Counted from the stretch's first letter, positions 1-7,004 are shown. The stretch: DNA of 19,928 nt from JBFKMV01 sp041629655 (GCA_041629655.1 JBFKMV010000086.1:1-19928), one strand, 5' to 3'. Program-made: numbers and translations. The notes: generated from the sequence alone by a model not told the origin.

Positions 1-872
1 AGCAGGGTGTACGGCACCAGCCCCAGCAGCACCGCCCCGAGCAGCGACATCTCGCCGCCCACCGCGCGGCCGAGCCGCTGGCCGAGCAGGTGCAGGATCG
101 CCGCGCGCCCCATCCACTTCAGCACCAGAAAGGCCAGGTAGACCAGCGGCACGCCGATCAGCGTCACCAAGAGCAGCGTCTTGATCAGCCACAGCGCGAC
201 GTAGGCCGCGAGGCCGGCGAAGAACGCGGCGAAGTAGCGGGCCGGCGCCTCGTCGCTCATCGCGCGGATGCGCTCCGGGAACAGCGCGGCCAGCAACAGG
301 ATGATCACGAAGAACAGCACCACGGCCAGCAGGCGCATCCACAGCAGCATCGAGGCCAGCACCGAGAACGGCCGGCCGATCTTGCCGATCGGTAGCGGCA
401 CGTCGGTGTAGCCGTGCCGGACCTCGGCGCCGCGGTCGTCGAGCCGCCCCACGTTGACCAGCTCCCCGCCGATCCGCGTTCCTTCTTCGAGCACCGTGCT
501 GGAGACGATGCTCAGCACGTCGCGCCGGACGTCGCCCGTCAGGCGCAGCGAGCCGCCGACGACGATCACGCTGCCGGTCACGTCGCCCTCGATGGTCGCG
601 TCGCCGAACACGCAGATCACGTCGCCGTCCTGGATCGCCCCCGCCGGGACGACCACCGAGTCGAACACGGCGATGCGGTCCCCGCGGATCCGCCGGCGCG
701 GCACGATCTCGCCGCTCCCGCGCTCGCCGCCCGGCTGCTCCTCGATCGTCTGCGGGGCGGCCGCCCGGTCCTGGAAACCGGCCTGGAGGTCGGTCGCGGG
801 CACGGCCCAGCCGGCGACCACCAGCACCGCGACGGTGAACAACAATCCCAGCAGCAGCGGCTTCGGCTTCAT
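1..872 (-). CDS. Membrane protein with bactofilin-like polymer-forming segment (C-terminus cut by window edge)
   Basis: Read on the minus strand from ATG at 872; the frame stays open for 290 codons to the window edge, so the C-terminus is missing. Residues 4-23 form a hydrophobic signal or anchor followed by a charged, Pro-rich linker. Residues about 66-145 are a run of short beta-strand-like turns rich in G-D and G-S (for example GDATIEGDVTGSVIVVGGS), resembling the right-handed beta-helix of polymer-forming (bactofilin-like) proteins. Three hydrophobic segments follow at about 172-198, 212-236 and 234-254. The start overlaps the anti-sigma stop by ATGA, so the two are translationally coupled. 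Proteins of this shape are often encoded beside ECF sigma/anti-sigma pairs, and a role in envelope-stress sensing or envelope scaffolding is inference. The exact family is uncertain; coding status is certain. Confidence 0.8.
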   Translation of the reverse strand, partial: MKPKPLLLGLLFTVAVLVVAGWAVPATDLQAGFQDRAAAPQTIEEQPGGERGSGEIVPRRRIRGDRIAVFDSVVVPAGAIQDGDVICVFGDATIEGDVTGSVIVVGGSLRLTGDVRRDVLSIVSSTVLEEGTRIGGELVNVGRLDDRGAEVRHGYTDVPLPIGKIGRPFSVLASMLLWMRLLAVVLFFVIILLLAALFPERIRAMSDEAPARYFAAFFAGLAAYVALWLIKTLLLVTLIGVPLVYLAFLVLKWMGRAAILHLLGQRLGRAVGGEMSLLGAVLLGLVPYTL

Positions 873-1471
873 ATCAGCATCCCTCGCGCCCCGGCGCCGG
901 GCCGGATCAGGTCGCGTCCGACGACGACCGCCGTGGTCGTCACCATCAGCAGGCAGGCCGCCGCGACGACCGCCACGGCGACCGGGACCACGCCGGTGGC
1001 CAGCGCCCGCAGCGTCGCCTCCGAGGCCAGCACCCGCAGCGGAACGGCGGCCAGCTCCGCCAGCACCGCGGCGAAGTCCGAGACCACCGTGAACAAGCCG
1101 CGCCCCAGCGCCGCCAGCAGCGCCGCCGCCCGCGGGAGGTACGGCAGGAACTGCGTGCCGCTGGCGAGCAGGGCGACCCCCGCCGCCAGCGCGGCCGCGG
1201 CGCCCCAGGCGATGTGCCGGTCGGGCACCTCGGCGTGGTCGGCGGGGCCGAGCGTGGCGATGCGCGCCATCACCGTCGCGGTGGCGTCGATCTCGACCGG
1301 ACACTCGCGGTGCAGCTCGCCGAGCGCGGCGGTGATGCTGCGCTCGAGGCGCGCCGCGGCGGCGCAGGCCGCGCAGGAGTCGAGGTGCGCGGTGAGCGTC
1401 CGCTGCCGCAGCGGAGCGAGCGTCCCGAGCTGGCGCTCCAGGATCGCGGCCCGTGCCCGACTACAGCGCAT
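869..1471 (-). CDS. Zinc-finger anti-sigma factor, membrane-anchored
   Basis: This 200-residue protein begins with a ZAS-type (zinc-binding anti-sigma) motif, H29-x3-C33-x2-C36, inside a short helical N-terminal domain that in this family clamps the cognate ECF sigma factor. Hydrophobic stretches at about 87-105, 110-145 and 160-182 make it a probable multi-pass inner-membrane protein, so it may hold the sigma factor at the membrane until a signal releases it. The ATG start overlaps the last 11 bases of the sigma gene, and its stop overlaps the next gene by ATGA, giving a tightly coupled three-gene operon. Sequence beyond the zinc motif is low-complexity Ala/Leu/Val, so the sensed signal cannot be read. 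Its assignment as anti-sigma rests on the motif and on the adjacent sigma gene. Confidence 0.85.
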   Translation of the reverse strand: MRCSRARAAILERQLGTLAPLRQRTLTAHLDSCAACAAAARLERSITAALGELHRECPVEIDATATVMARIATLGPADHAEVPDRHIAWGAAAALAAGVALLASGTQFLPYLPRAAALLAALGRGLFTVVSDFAAVLAELAAVPLRVLASEATLRALATGVVPVAVAVVAAACLLMVTTTAVVVGRDLIRPGAGARGMLI

Positions 1472-2039
1472 CGTCCTCTCCGAAGTGTTCGGGGTGGCGC
1501 CGCACCAGCACCTTCCGGAGCGCCTCCCGCCCGCGCATCAGCCGCGTCTTGACCGTGCCCTCCGGAACGCCGAGCACGCGCGCCGCCTGCTCCACCTTCA
1601 GCCCTTCCACGTAGACCGCCAGGATCGCCTCGCGGTAGTGCGGCTTGAGCTCCGACACCGCGGTCCGGACCAGGCTGGCGCGCTCGCCGAGCTCCAGCTC
1701 GCGGCGCGGGCCGGGCCCGCCGTCGGGCAGCTGCTCCGGAAGCTCGGTGCGGCCCCGCTCCTTCCGCGCGCGGCGGGTGCGGTCGACGGTGTGGTTGGCG
1801 GCCAGCCGGTACAGCCAGGTCGAGAACGGGTGGTCCGGGCGGTAGCGGCCCAGGTTCCGGTAGGCCTTGATGAATACCTCGCTCACGATGTCCTCGATGT
1901 CCTCGCGCCGGAAGCCGAACCGCCAGGCGATCCCGGCGACCATCTTCTGGTAGCGGGTCAGCAGCTCCTCGAAGGCCCCGGTCTCGCCCTGGAGCACCGC
2001 ATCGATGGCCCGCTGGTCCTGGGCCGCTCGATCCTCCAT
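1461..2039 (-). CDS. ECF-family RNA polymerase sigma factor (RpoE-like)
   Basis: The 192-residue protein has the two-domain ECF layout with no region 1 or 3. Region 2 is at about 22-92, with the core-binding/-10 segment EDIVSEVFIKAYRNL and the helix PFSTWLYRLAANHTVDRTRR. Region 4 is at about 122-178 and carries the helix-turn-helix segment VEQAARVLGVPEGTVKTRLMRGR that reads the -35 element. Length is normal for the family. ATG at 2039 is preceded by a purine-rich GAGGGGCGGGG, acceptable as a ribosome site. It heads the sigma/anti-sigma/membrane-protein operon and has a candidate ECF-type promoter just upstream, which suggests autoregulation. The regulon and signal are unknown. No C-terminal extension is present. 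Confidence 0.95.
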   Translation of the reverse strand: MEDRAAQDQRAIDAVLQGETGAFEELLTRYQKMVAGIAWRFGFRREDIEDIVSEVFIKAYRNLGRYRPDHPFSTWLYRLAANHTVDRTRRARKERGRTELPEQLPDGGPGPRRELELGERASLVRTAVSELKPHYREAILAVYVEGLKVEQAARVLGVPEGTVKTRLMRGREALRKVLVRRHPEHFGEDDAL

Positions 2040-2060
2040 CCCCGCCCCTCATTGTCGTGG

Positions 2061-2085
2061 AACGCAGGCGCCGGGCCCCGGTTCC
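2061..2085 (-). promoter_or_regulatory. Candidate autoregulated ECF sigma promoter
   Basis: On the minus strand, GGAACC (2085-2080) is separated by 15 bases from CGTT (2064-2061), matching the general ECF pattern of a GGAAC-type -35 and a CGT-type -10. It lies about 20 bases upstream of the sigma-factor start at 2039, leaving a short leader. ECF operons are commonly autoregulated through such sites. The assignment rests on motif match and position only. Confidence 0.5.
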
Positions 2086-2135
2086 AGGGATCTGAAAGCG
2101 GCCGCCGGGCGGGCCGGACCGGGCCGCCGGGGGCC

Positions 2136-3620
2136 TCAGTAGGCGCGGGCGAAGTAGACCCGCCGCGTGGACCGGCCCTCGCCGCGGATGCAGGGCTGCG
2201 GCGGCTCCTCGGGCGCCTCGAGCGGGATGCAGCGGATGGTCGCCCCGGTCTCTTCCTTGATCAGGCGCTCGGTCTCGGCGTCGCCGCCCCAGTGGGCCAG
2301 CACGAAGCCGCCCGGCTCGTCGAGCTTGTGCTTGAACTCGTCGTAGCTGTCGACGCGGCTGGTCGCCGCGTCCCGTCGGGCGCGGGCGGCCTCCAGCAGC
2401 TCCCGCTGCAGCTCCTCGAGCAGCTCGGGGACGCGGTCCTCGAGGGCCTCCAGCGGCACGAAGGTCTTCTTGCGGTCGAGACGTCGCACGCAAACCACCG
2501 ACCCCTTCTCGAGGTCCTTCGGCCCGAGCTCGATGCGCAGCGGCACCCCCAGCAGCTCCCACTCGTTGAACTTGAAGCCGGGGCTGAGGTTGTCGCGGTC
2601 GTCGAGCTCCACGGCCAGACCCTTGTCCCGCAGCCGCGCGGCGACCTTGCCCGCGGCATCGAGGATGCGCTCGCGCGGGTCGGAGGCGCGCCAGATCGGC
2701 ACGACCACGACCTGCACCGGGGCCAGCCGCGGAGGCAGGATCAGGCCGTTGTCGTCGCCGTGGGTCATCACGATGCCGCCGACCAGCCGCGTCGAGACAC
2801 CCCACGAGGTGTTCCAGGCGTAGCTCCAGTCGCCGCGCTCGTCCTGGTACTTGACCTCGAAGGCGCGCGAGAAGTTCTGGCCGAGGTGGTGCGAGGTGCC
2901 GGCCTGCAGCGCGCGGTTGTCCTGCATCAGCGCCTCGATGCAGTAGGTGTGCTGCGCCCCGGCGAACTTCTCGCTCTCGCTCTTGACGCCCTGGATCACG
3001 GGCATCGCCATGTACTCCTCGGCGAAGCGGGCGTAGATGTCCAGGATCTTGCGCGCCTCCTGCTCGGCCTCCTCGGTGGTCGCGTGGGCCGTATGGCCCT
3101 CCTGCCACAGGAACTCGGTCGTGCGCAGGAACAGCCGCGTGCGCATCTCCCAGCGCACCACGTTGGCCCACTGGTTGATCAACAGCGGCAGGTCGCGGTA
3201 CGACTTGATCCACTTGGCGAACATCGCGTAGATGATCGTCTCGGAGGTCGGCCGGACGATCAGCTCCTCTTCCAGCTTGCTGGCCGGATCGGGGACGAGG
3301 GTCGGCTTGCCGTCCACCTCGGCGCTCTTGAGCCGCGAGTGCGTCACGATCGCGCACTCCTTGGCGAAGCCCTCGACGTGCTCGGCTTCCTTGGCCAGGA
3401 AGGACTTGGGGATGAACAGCGGGAAGTACGCGTTCCGGTGCCCGGTCTCCTTGAACATCCCGTCCAGCACGCGCTGCATGTTCTCCCACAGCGCGTAGCC
3501 GTGCGGGCGGATCACCATGCAGCCCTTGACCGGGGAATAGTCGGCCAGCCGCCCGTGGGTGACCACGTCGGTGTACCAGCGGGCGTAATCGTCCTGGCGC
3601 GGTGTAATCAGCTTGGCCAT
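2136..3620 (-). CDS. proS: Prolyl-tRNA synthetase, type 3 (archaeal/eukaryote-like, no editing insertion)
   Basis: Class II aminoacyl-tRNA synthetase charging tRNA-Pro in the cytoplasm. The 494-residue length, the N-terminus (ITPRQDDYARWYTDVV), the lack of the roughly 180-residue editing insertion and the C-terminal end RVYFARAY identify the type 3 form rather than the usual bacterial type. Visible motifs are VRPTSE at 122-127, motif 2 around RWEMRTRLFLRTTEF (156-170) and motif 3 at GDDNGLILPPRLAP (288-301). The anticodon-binding domain follows at about 303-400, then the C-terminal domain typical of this type with two cysteines in the CIPLEAPEEPPQPC stretch. The ATG at 3620 has GAGGAT upstream and a TATAAT box further up, so it may have its own promoter downstream of the endonuclease V/methyltransferase pair. 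Confidence 0.97.
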   Translation of the reverse strand: MAKLITPRQDDYARWYTDVVTHGRLADYSPVKGCMVIRPHGYALWENMQRVLDGMFKETGHRNAYFPLFIPKSFLAKEAEHVEGFAKECAIVTHSRLKSAEVDGKPTLVPDPASKLEEELIVRPTSETIIYAMFAKWIKSYRDLPLLINQWANVVRWEMRTRLFLRTTEFLWQEGHTAHATTEEAEQEARKILDIYARFAEEYMAMPVIQGVKSESEKFAGAQHTYCIEALMQDNRALQAGTSHHLGQNFSRAFEVKYQDERGDWSYAWNTSWGVSTRLVGGIVMTHGDDNGLILPPRLAPVQVVVVPIWRASDPRERILDAAGKVAARLRDKGLAVELDDRDNLSPGFKFNEWELLGVPLRIELGPKDLEKGSVVCVRRLDRKKTFVPLEALEDRVPELLEELQRELLEAARARRDAATSRVDSYDEFKHKLDEPGGFVLAHWGGDAETERLIKEETGATIRCIPLEAPEEPPQPCIRGEGRSTRRVYFARAY

Positions 3621-3653
3621 CGCAGATCCTCGAAGGTCGGGTCGAAGCGCCGC

Positions 3654-3659
3654 ATTATA
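3654..3659 (-). promoter_or_regulatory. Candidate -10 element of the proS promoter
   Basis: A perfect TATAAT stands on the minus strand in the 46-base gap between the methyltransferase stop and the proS start, an unusual AT patch in such GC-rich DNA. No good -35 hexamer lies 16-18 bases upstream (the region there is CGAGAA). It would give a leader of roughly 27 bases that includes the GAGGAT ribosome site. It is a plausible proS promoter, not proven. Confidence 0.4.
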
Positions 3660-3666
3660 GGACAGG

Positions 3667-4422
3667 CTACGACCCCTTCTCGGCCTTGCCGGTCATCGGG
3701 ACGAAGCGGACCCCCGTGATCGTCTCGCGGCGCAGCCCGTCGGCGGTGCGGGTCACGACCAAGAGGTCCTGGTTGAGCCGGCCCACCGGGATGACCAGCC
3801 GCCCGCCCGGGCCGAGCTGGTCCAGCAGCGGCTGCGGGATGTTGGTCGGCGCGGCCGTGACCAGGATCGCGTCGAACGGGGCCTCCTCGGGCCAGCCGTC
3901 GAAGCCGTCCCCGACCCGGACGTGGACGTTGGCGTAGCCCAGCTCGGCCAGCAGGCTGCGCGCGCGGCGCCCCAGCTCGGGGATGATCTCGATCGTGAAC
4001 ACCTGGCCGACGCACTCGGCGAGCACCGCCGCCTGGTAGCCCGAGCCGGTGCCCACCTCCAGCACCTTCATCCCGGGTCCCGGTCGGATCAGCTCGGTCA
4101 TCAGCGCGACGATGTACGGCTGCGAGATCGTCTGGTCGAAACCGATCGGCAACGGGCCGTCGCTGTAGGCGTAGCGGCGCTCGTCCTCGGGAATGAAGCG
4201 CTCCCGCGGCACGCGGGTCAGCGCTTCGAGCACGCGCGGGTCGGAGATCCCGCGGGCCTGGATCTGCGTGTTCACCATCTCCGTGCGACGCGACACGAGA
4301 TCCTCCTCCTCCGCGTTCGCGGCCGGGGTCGCCGGCCCCTGCGGGGCCGCGCAGGCCACCGCGGCGATCAGGACAAGCGCCAGCGCCGGCCGCAGCCCGC
4401 GCGGGCCTCGCCGGGCGCTCAT
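3667..4422 (-). CDS. pcm: Protein-L-isoaspartate O-methyltransferase with N-terminal export signal
   Basis: SAM-dependent enzyme that methylates isoaspartyl residues formed by Asn deamidation or Asp isomerisation, starting their repair. The 251-residue protein has the PIMT signature QTISQPYIVALM at 97-108, the SAM-binding loop VLEVGTGSGYQAA at 120-132, the acidic strand end FTIEIIPEL at 142-150, and the C-terminal strand region around GRLVIPVG. The usual bacterial enzyme is about 205-215 residues. The extra N-terminus is a basic MSARRGPRG, a hydrophobic core at 11-23, and AVAC at 21-24, which reads as a lipoprotein or other export signal and implies a periplasmic enzyme. I chose ATG 4422 because it forms an ATGA overlap with the endonuclease V stop; the longer open frame upstream is a shadow of that gene. 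Confidence 0.93.
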   Translation of the reverse strand: MSARRGPRGLRPALALVLIAAVACAAPQGPATPAANAEEEDLVSRRTEMVNTQIQARGISDPRVLEALTRVPRERFIPEDERRYAYSDGPLPIGFDQTISQPYIVALMTELIRPGPGMKVLEVGTGSGYQAAVLAECVGQVFTIEIIPELGRRARSLLAELGYANVHVRVGDGFDGWPEEAPFDAILVTAAPTNIPQPLLDQLGPGGRLVIPVGRLNQDLLVVTRTADGLRRETITGVRFVPMTGKAEKGS

Positions 4423-5171
4423 CGGCGACGCTTCCGCCGGCCGTGCTCGAGGCGCAGCAGGTTGACCGCCAGGTGCGCGCGCCGCGTCGGTTCGGGAATC
4501 CGGTACCGCGAGGCGCAGGCGAGCGTCAGCCGGACGGCGGTGTCCAGGCACACCCGGTGCCCCGTCGAGACGTACACCGGCTTGACGCCGCGCCGCGTGC
4601 GCAGCACCCGCCCGACCTCCCGATCCCCGTGGATCAGCGAGGTCGAGCAGCCACGGCGCAGGCCGGGCTCGCCCGCGGTGCCGACCAGCCGCGACTTGGC
4701 CAGCCCGATCGTCGGCAGGTCGAGCAGCAGCCCCACGTGGCAGGCCAGCCCGAAGCCGCGGGGGTGGGCCAGACCGTGCCCGTCCACCATCAACAGGTCG
4801 GCGCGCCCGGCCAGCCGCTCGAACGCCGCCAGCACCGCGGGCGCCTCGCGAAACGACAGGTAGCCCGGCAGGTAGGGGAACGTGGCCCGCTGCACCACGC
4901 TCGCGGTCTCGACCGTCTCGAGGGTCTGCGCGTCGAGCAGCACCACCGCGGCGTACAGCGTGGGGTCGCGGCGGTTGTAGGAAACGTCGGCGCCGGCGAC
5001 GTACCGCACCGCGGCCAGGCGGTCCCGGGTTTCCACGCGGCGCCGCAGCCGGCGCTGACACGCGGTCGCCTCTTCGAGGTCCCAGCGCCCCCCGGCATCT
5101 CGCACGGGGACCGGCAGCCCGGGCGGCCCGTCGCCCACGGGCAGCCGGGTGCGGTGTGTCAGCGTACGCAT
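4419..5171 (-). CDS. nfi: Endonuclease V (deoxyinosine 3'-endonuclease)
   Basis: Metal-dependent nuclease that nicks one base 3' of deoxyinosine in DNA (hypoxanthine from adenine deamination); some homologues cut inosine in RNA. The 250-residue protein shows the family blocks: VAGADVSY with D62, FPYLPGYLSFREAP with E109, DGHGLAHPRGFGLACHVGL with D130, the Lys in GLAKSRL, and GVKPVYVSTGHRV. The aligned catalytic carboxylates D62, E109 and D130 are all present. It is about 25 residues longer than the E. coli enzyme because of a Pro/Gly-rich N-terminus. In-frame GTG codons at 12 and 23 are alternative starts, but none aligns better with a ribosome site. Its stop overlaps the methyltransferase start by ATGA, so the two deamination-repair enzymes are co-translated. 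A sigma70-like promoter lies upstream. Confidence 0.95.
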   Translation of the reverse strand: MRTLTHRTRLPVGDGPPGLPVPVRDAGGRWDLEEATACQRRLRRRVETRDRLAAVRYVAGADVSYNRRDPTLYAAVVLLDAQTLETVETASVVQRATFPYLPGYLSFREAPAVLAAFERLAGRADLLMVDGHGLAHPRGFGLACHVGLLLDLPTIGLAKSRLVGTAGEPGLRRGCSTSLIHGDREVGRVLRTRRGVKPVYVSTGHRVCLDTAVRLTLACASRYRIPEPTRRAHLAVNLLRLEHGRRKRRR

Positions 5172-5192
5172 CGTTTCTTTGGCCCGGACGCA

Positions 5193-5223
5193 AGGATAGA
5201 CCCGAACACCGCGACGCTGTCAA
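5193..5223 (-). promoter_or_regulatory. Candidate sigma70-type promoter for the endonuclease V/methyltransferase pair
   Basis: On the minus strand a consensus -35 TTGACA (5223-5218) is followed after 19 bases by TATCCT (5198-5193). The spacer is longer than the ideal 17, but the hexamers are good for this GC-rich DNA. Transcription would begin about 15 bases before the ATG at 5171, giving a very short leader with no clear Shine-Dalgarno sequence. Confidence 0.5.
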
Positions 5224-5255
5224 GCAGTCCGCCGCGGTTCCGGTCTAGACTGGGT

Positions 5256-5284
5256 TTGCCACCGGGCGGCAGCGAACGAATACT
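5256..5284 (+). promoter_or_regulatory. Candidate promoter for the lipoprotein/patatin genes
   Basis: TTGCCA (5256-5261) and AATACT (5279-5284) are spaced by 17 bases in the divergent intergenic region. The predicted start point falls at about 5290, right at the first ATG (5294), so either translation begins near the mRNA 5' end or the second ATG at 5315 is used. The match to consensus is moderate. Confidence 0.35.
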
Positions 5285-5293
5285 TGATCGAGG

Positions 5294-5986
5294 ATGGGCG
5301 TCGGCTCCAGTCGTATGATCGGATCACCCGGACACCACCAGGCGGCGCGGCTGGCCCTGCTGGCCGTGCTGGCGACGGCCGCGGCGGCCTGCTCCGGAGA
5401 AGCCGGTCGCGCCGAGCAGGCGATCCGCGGCTTGATCACCGCCGTCCAGGCCCAGGACCTCGACCGCCTGTACTGCCTGCTCGCCGGGGCCGCTCCGGTC
5501 ACGGGCGAGGACGCCGACCCGGGCCGGCGAGCCGATTTCGACGCCTGGGCGCTGTCGCGCTACGAGGCCTACCTCGACGGCCGCGACCGCGGCGGCGTCG
5601 AGCTGGACGACTCGGGCATCGTGCTGGTCAAGGCCTTCGCGCTGGGCAAGGGCGCGTTTCACGAGATCGAGCGCGTGGAGCGGGATGCGGAGGGCGGCCT
5701 GAGCGTCCGGTCACAGGTCCGCTTCGGCTACGCCCGGGCGAACTACTCCGCGTTCTCGCCCGGCACGACGTTCTACGTGGCGGGGGAGCCCGTCGGCGCG
5801 ATCCACGCGGTGGTCGTGCCGTACGTCTCCGGCGAGACGAGCGCCGAGGTGCTCGAGACCCTGGCGCTGTCCTGGGACCTGCGGCGCGCCGCGGCGGGGC
5901 CCGATTGCCCCGCGCGCTGGACGATCCGGGCGGTGCGGCCGGTGCCGGACTCCCAGACCACCTCCATGGTCACCTGGCGGTTCTGA
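5294..5986 (+). CDS. Putative lipoprotein of unknown function
   Basis: A 230-residue protein with a hydrophobic N-terminal stretch (about 19-32) ending in AAAAC, a permissive lipoprotein cleavage site with C33 as the likely lipidated residue. I do not recognise the remainder. It is a mixed alpha/beta soluble domain beginning with a helical region (EQAIRGLITAVQAQDLDRLYCLL) that looks like proteins with NTF2-like or SnoaL-like folds, but this resemblance is weak. ATG 5294 has GAGG directly abutting it; ATG 5315 (MIGSPG) is an alternative that shortens the signal by seven residues. Its stop overlaps the patatin start (TGATG), so the two are probably co-expressed, and both point to the cell envelope. 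No function is assigned. Confidence 0.75.
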   Translation: MGVGSSRMIGSPGHHQAARLALLAVLATAAAACSGEAGRAEQAIRGLITAVQAQDLDRLYCLLAGAAPVTGEDADPGRRADFDAWALSRYEAYLDGRDRGGVELDDSGIVLVKAFALGKGAFHEIERVERDAEGGLSVRSQVRFGYARANYSAFSPGTTFYVAGEPVGAIHAVVVPYVSGETSAEVLETLALSWDLRRAAAGPDCPARWTIRAVRPVPDSQTTSMVTWRF

Positions 5987-6963
5987 TGGCCGCGTCCTGG
6001 AATCCGTTCGGCCTCAAGGTCGGGCTGGTGCTGGGAGGGGGCGCCGCGCGCGGGCTGGCGCATCTCGGCGTGCTGCGCGCGCTGGCCCGTGAGCAGATCC
6101 GGGTCGATCTGGTCGTCGGCACGAGCATGGGGGCGATCCTCGGCGGCGCGTTCGTGGCCGGCGACGACCCGGTGGGGCTCGAGCGGCGCGTTCGGGCGGT
6201 GCTGTCCAGCGAACAGTTCAAACGCAACCGCCTGTCCTTCCTGCGCGAGACCAAGCGCCAGCGCGGCGGCTTGCTGTACTCGGTGGCCAACCTGGTGCGC
6301 CGCGGCATCGTCTACGGCGTCTCGACGCTGCGCTCGTCGTTCCTCTCGGCCGAGGAGTTCGCCGAGAGCATCGCCGCCGTGGTTCCCGACACGCCGATCG
6401 AGGGGCTGCCCAAGCCGTTCGGGGCCGTGGCCCTGGACATCGAGTCGGCCCAGGAGGTCGTGCTGTGCAGCGGCAGCCTGCGCGAGGCCTGCCGCGCCAG
6501 CTCGGCGATCCCCGGGATCCTGCCGCCCGAGCGCCGCAACGGCCGCACGCTGGTGGACGGCGGATGGATCGACAAGGTGCCGGTGCTGCCGGCGTTCCGG
6601 ATGGGCGCCGACGTGGTGATCGCGGTCGACATCAGCGCCGACCTCGACGATCCCGAAGAGCTGCGCCGCGGCGTGGACATCATGCTGCGGGCGAACCTGA
6701 TCCGGGACGCGACGCTGGTGCGGATGAGCCTGCAGCTCGCCGACGTCGTGATCGAGCCGGACGTCAAGAGCGTCCACTGGGCCGATTTCGGCGCGGTCGA
6801 CCGCTGCGTCGAGGCCGGCGATGCCGCGGCCAGCGCCGCGATCGACGAGATCCGGGAGCTGTTGCGCCACGAGCGCTGGGCGTCCAAGCTGCGGCCGCGG
6901 CTCGGTCGCAGGTTCAGCGAGCGGTTCTTCGGAAGCGACACCGACCACATCTGCTTCGATTGA
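5986..6963 (+). CDS. Patatin-like phospholipase (RssA/NTE type)
   Basis: Serine lipid hydrolase with a Ser-Asp dyad acting on phospholipids or lysophospholipids. The 325-residue protein has the oxyanion-hole loop GLVLGGGAARGLAHLG (13-28), the nucleophile elbow VGTSMGA with S47, and the catalytic Asp in LVDGGW (D191). These are the three diagnostic patatin blocks in the right order and spacing for the bacterial RssA/NTE group. There is no signal peptide or cyclic-nucleotide domain, so it is a soluble or peripheral cytoplasmic enzyme. I set the start at ATG 5986, which shares its A with the preceding TGA stop (TGATG); the longer open frame upstream only shadows the lipoprotein gene. The substrate cannot be read from the sequence. 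Confidence 0.93.
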   Translation: MAASWNPFGLKVGLVLGGGAARGLAHLGVLRALAREQIRVDLVVGTSMGAILGGAFVAGDDPVGLERRVRAVLSSEQFKRNRLSFLRETKRQRGGLLYSVANLVRRGIVYGVSTLRSSFLSAEEFAESIAAVVPDTPIEGLPKPFGAVALDIESAQEVVLCSGSLREACRASSAIPGILPPERRNGRTLVDGGWIDKVPVLPAFRMGADVVIAVDISADLDDPEELRRGVDIMLRANLIRDATLVRMSLQLADVVIEPDVKSVHWADFGAVDRCVEAGDAAASAAIDEIRELLRHERWASKLRPRLGRRFSERFFGSDTDHICFD

Positions 6964-7004
6964 GCGTCGATGGTCTACCCTGGGACGTGAAGGACGAGGA
7001 GCGC

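Noticed and set aside
2090..2135. GC-rich imperfect inverted repeat after the proS stop, considered as a terminator.
   Set aside because: The arms do not pair cleanly and no T-run follows on the minus strand, so I could not support an intrinsic terminator.
1270..3489. A 739-codon minus-strand frame overlapping proS and the sigma gene.
   Set aside because: It is in a different frame from the recognised proteins, has no domain, and spans two real genes and their intergenic gap.
414..3719. A 1101-codon open frame on the plus strand across four minus-strand genes.
   Set aside because: The minus strand encodes the ECF sigma, anti-sigma and ProRS with clear family motifs. The plus-strand translation is low-complexity (Arg/Ala/His/Gln-rich) with no recognisable domain, the expected antisense shadow in GC-rich DNA.
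3667..5223. A 518-codon minus-strand frame that would fuse upstream sequence to the isoaspartate methyltransferase.
   Set aside because: The first 267 codons are out of frame with endonuclease V, which is clearly coding. The real methyltransferase start is the ATG at 4422 in the ATGA overlap.
5773..6948. Long minus-strand frame antisense to the patatin gene.
   Set aside because: His/Gln/Arg-rich with no domain; the plus strand has all three patatin motifs.
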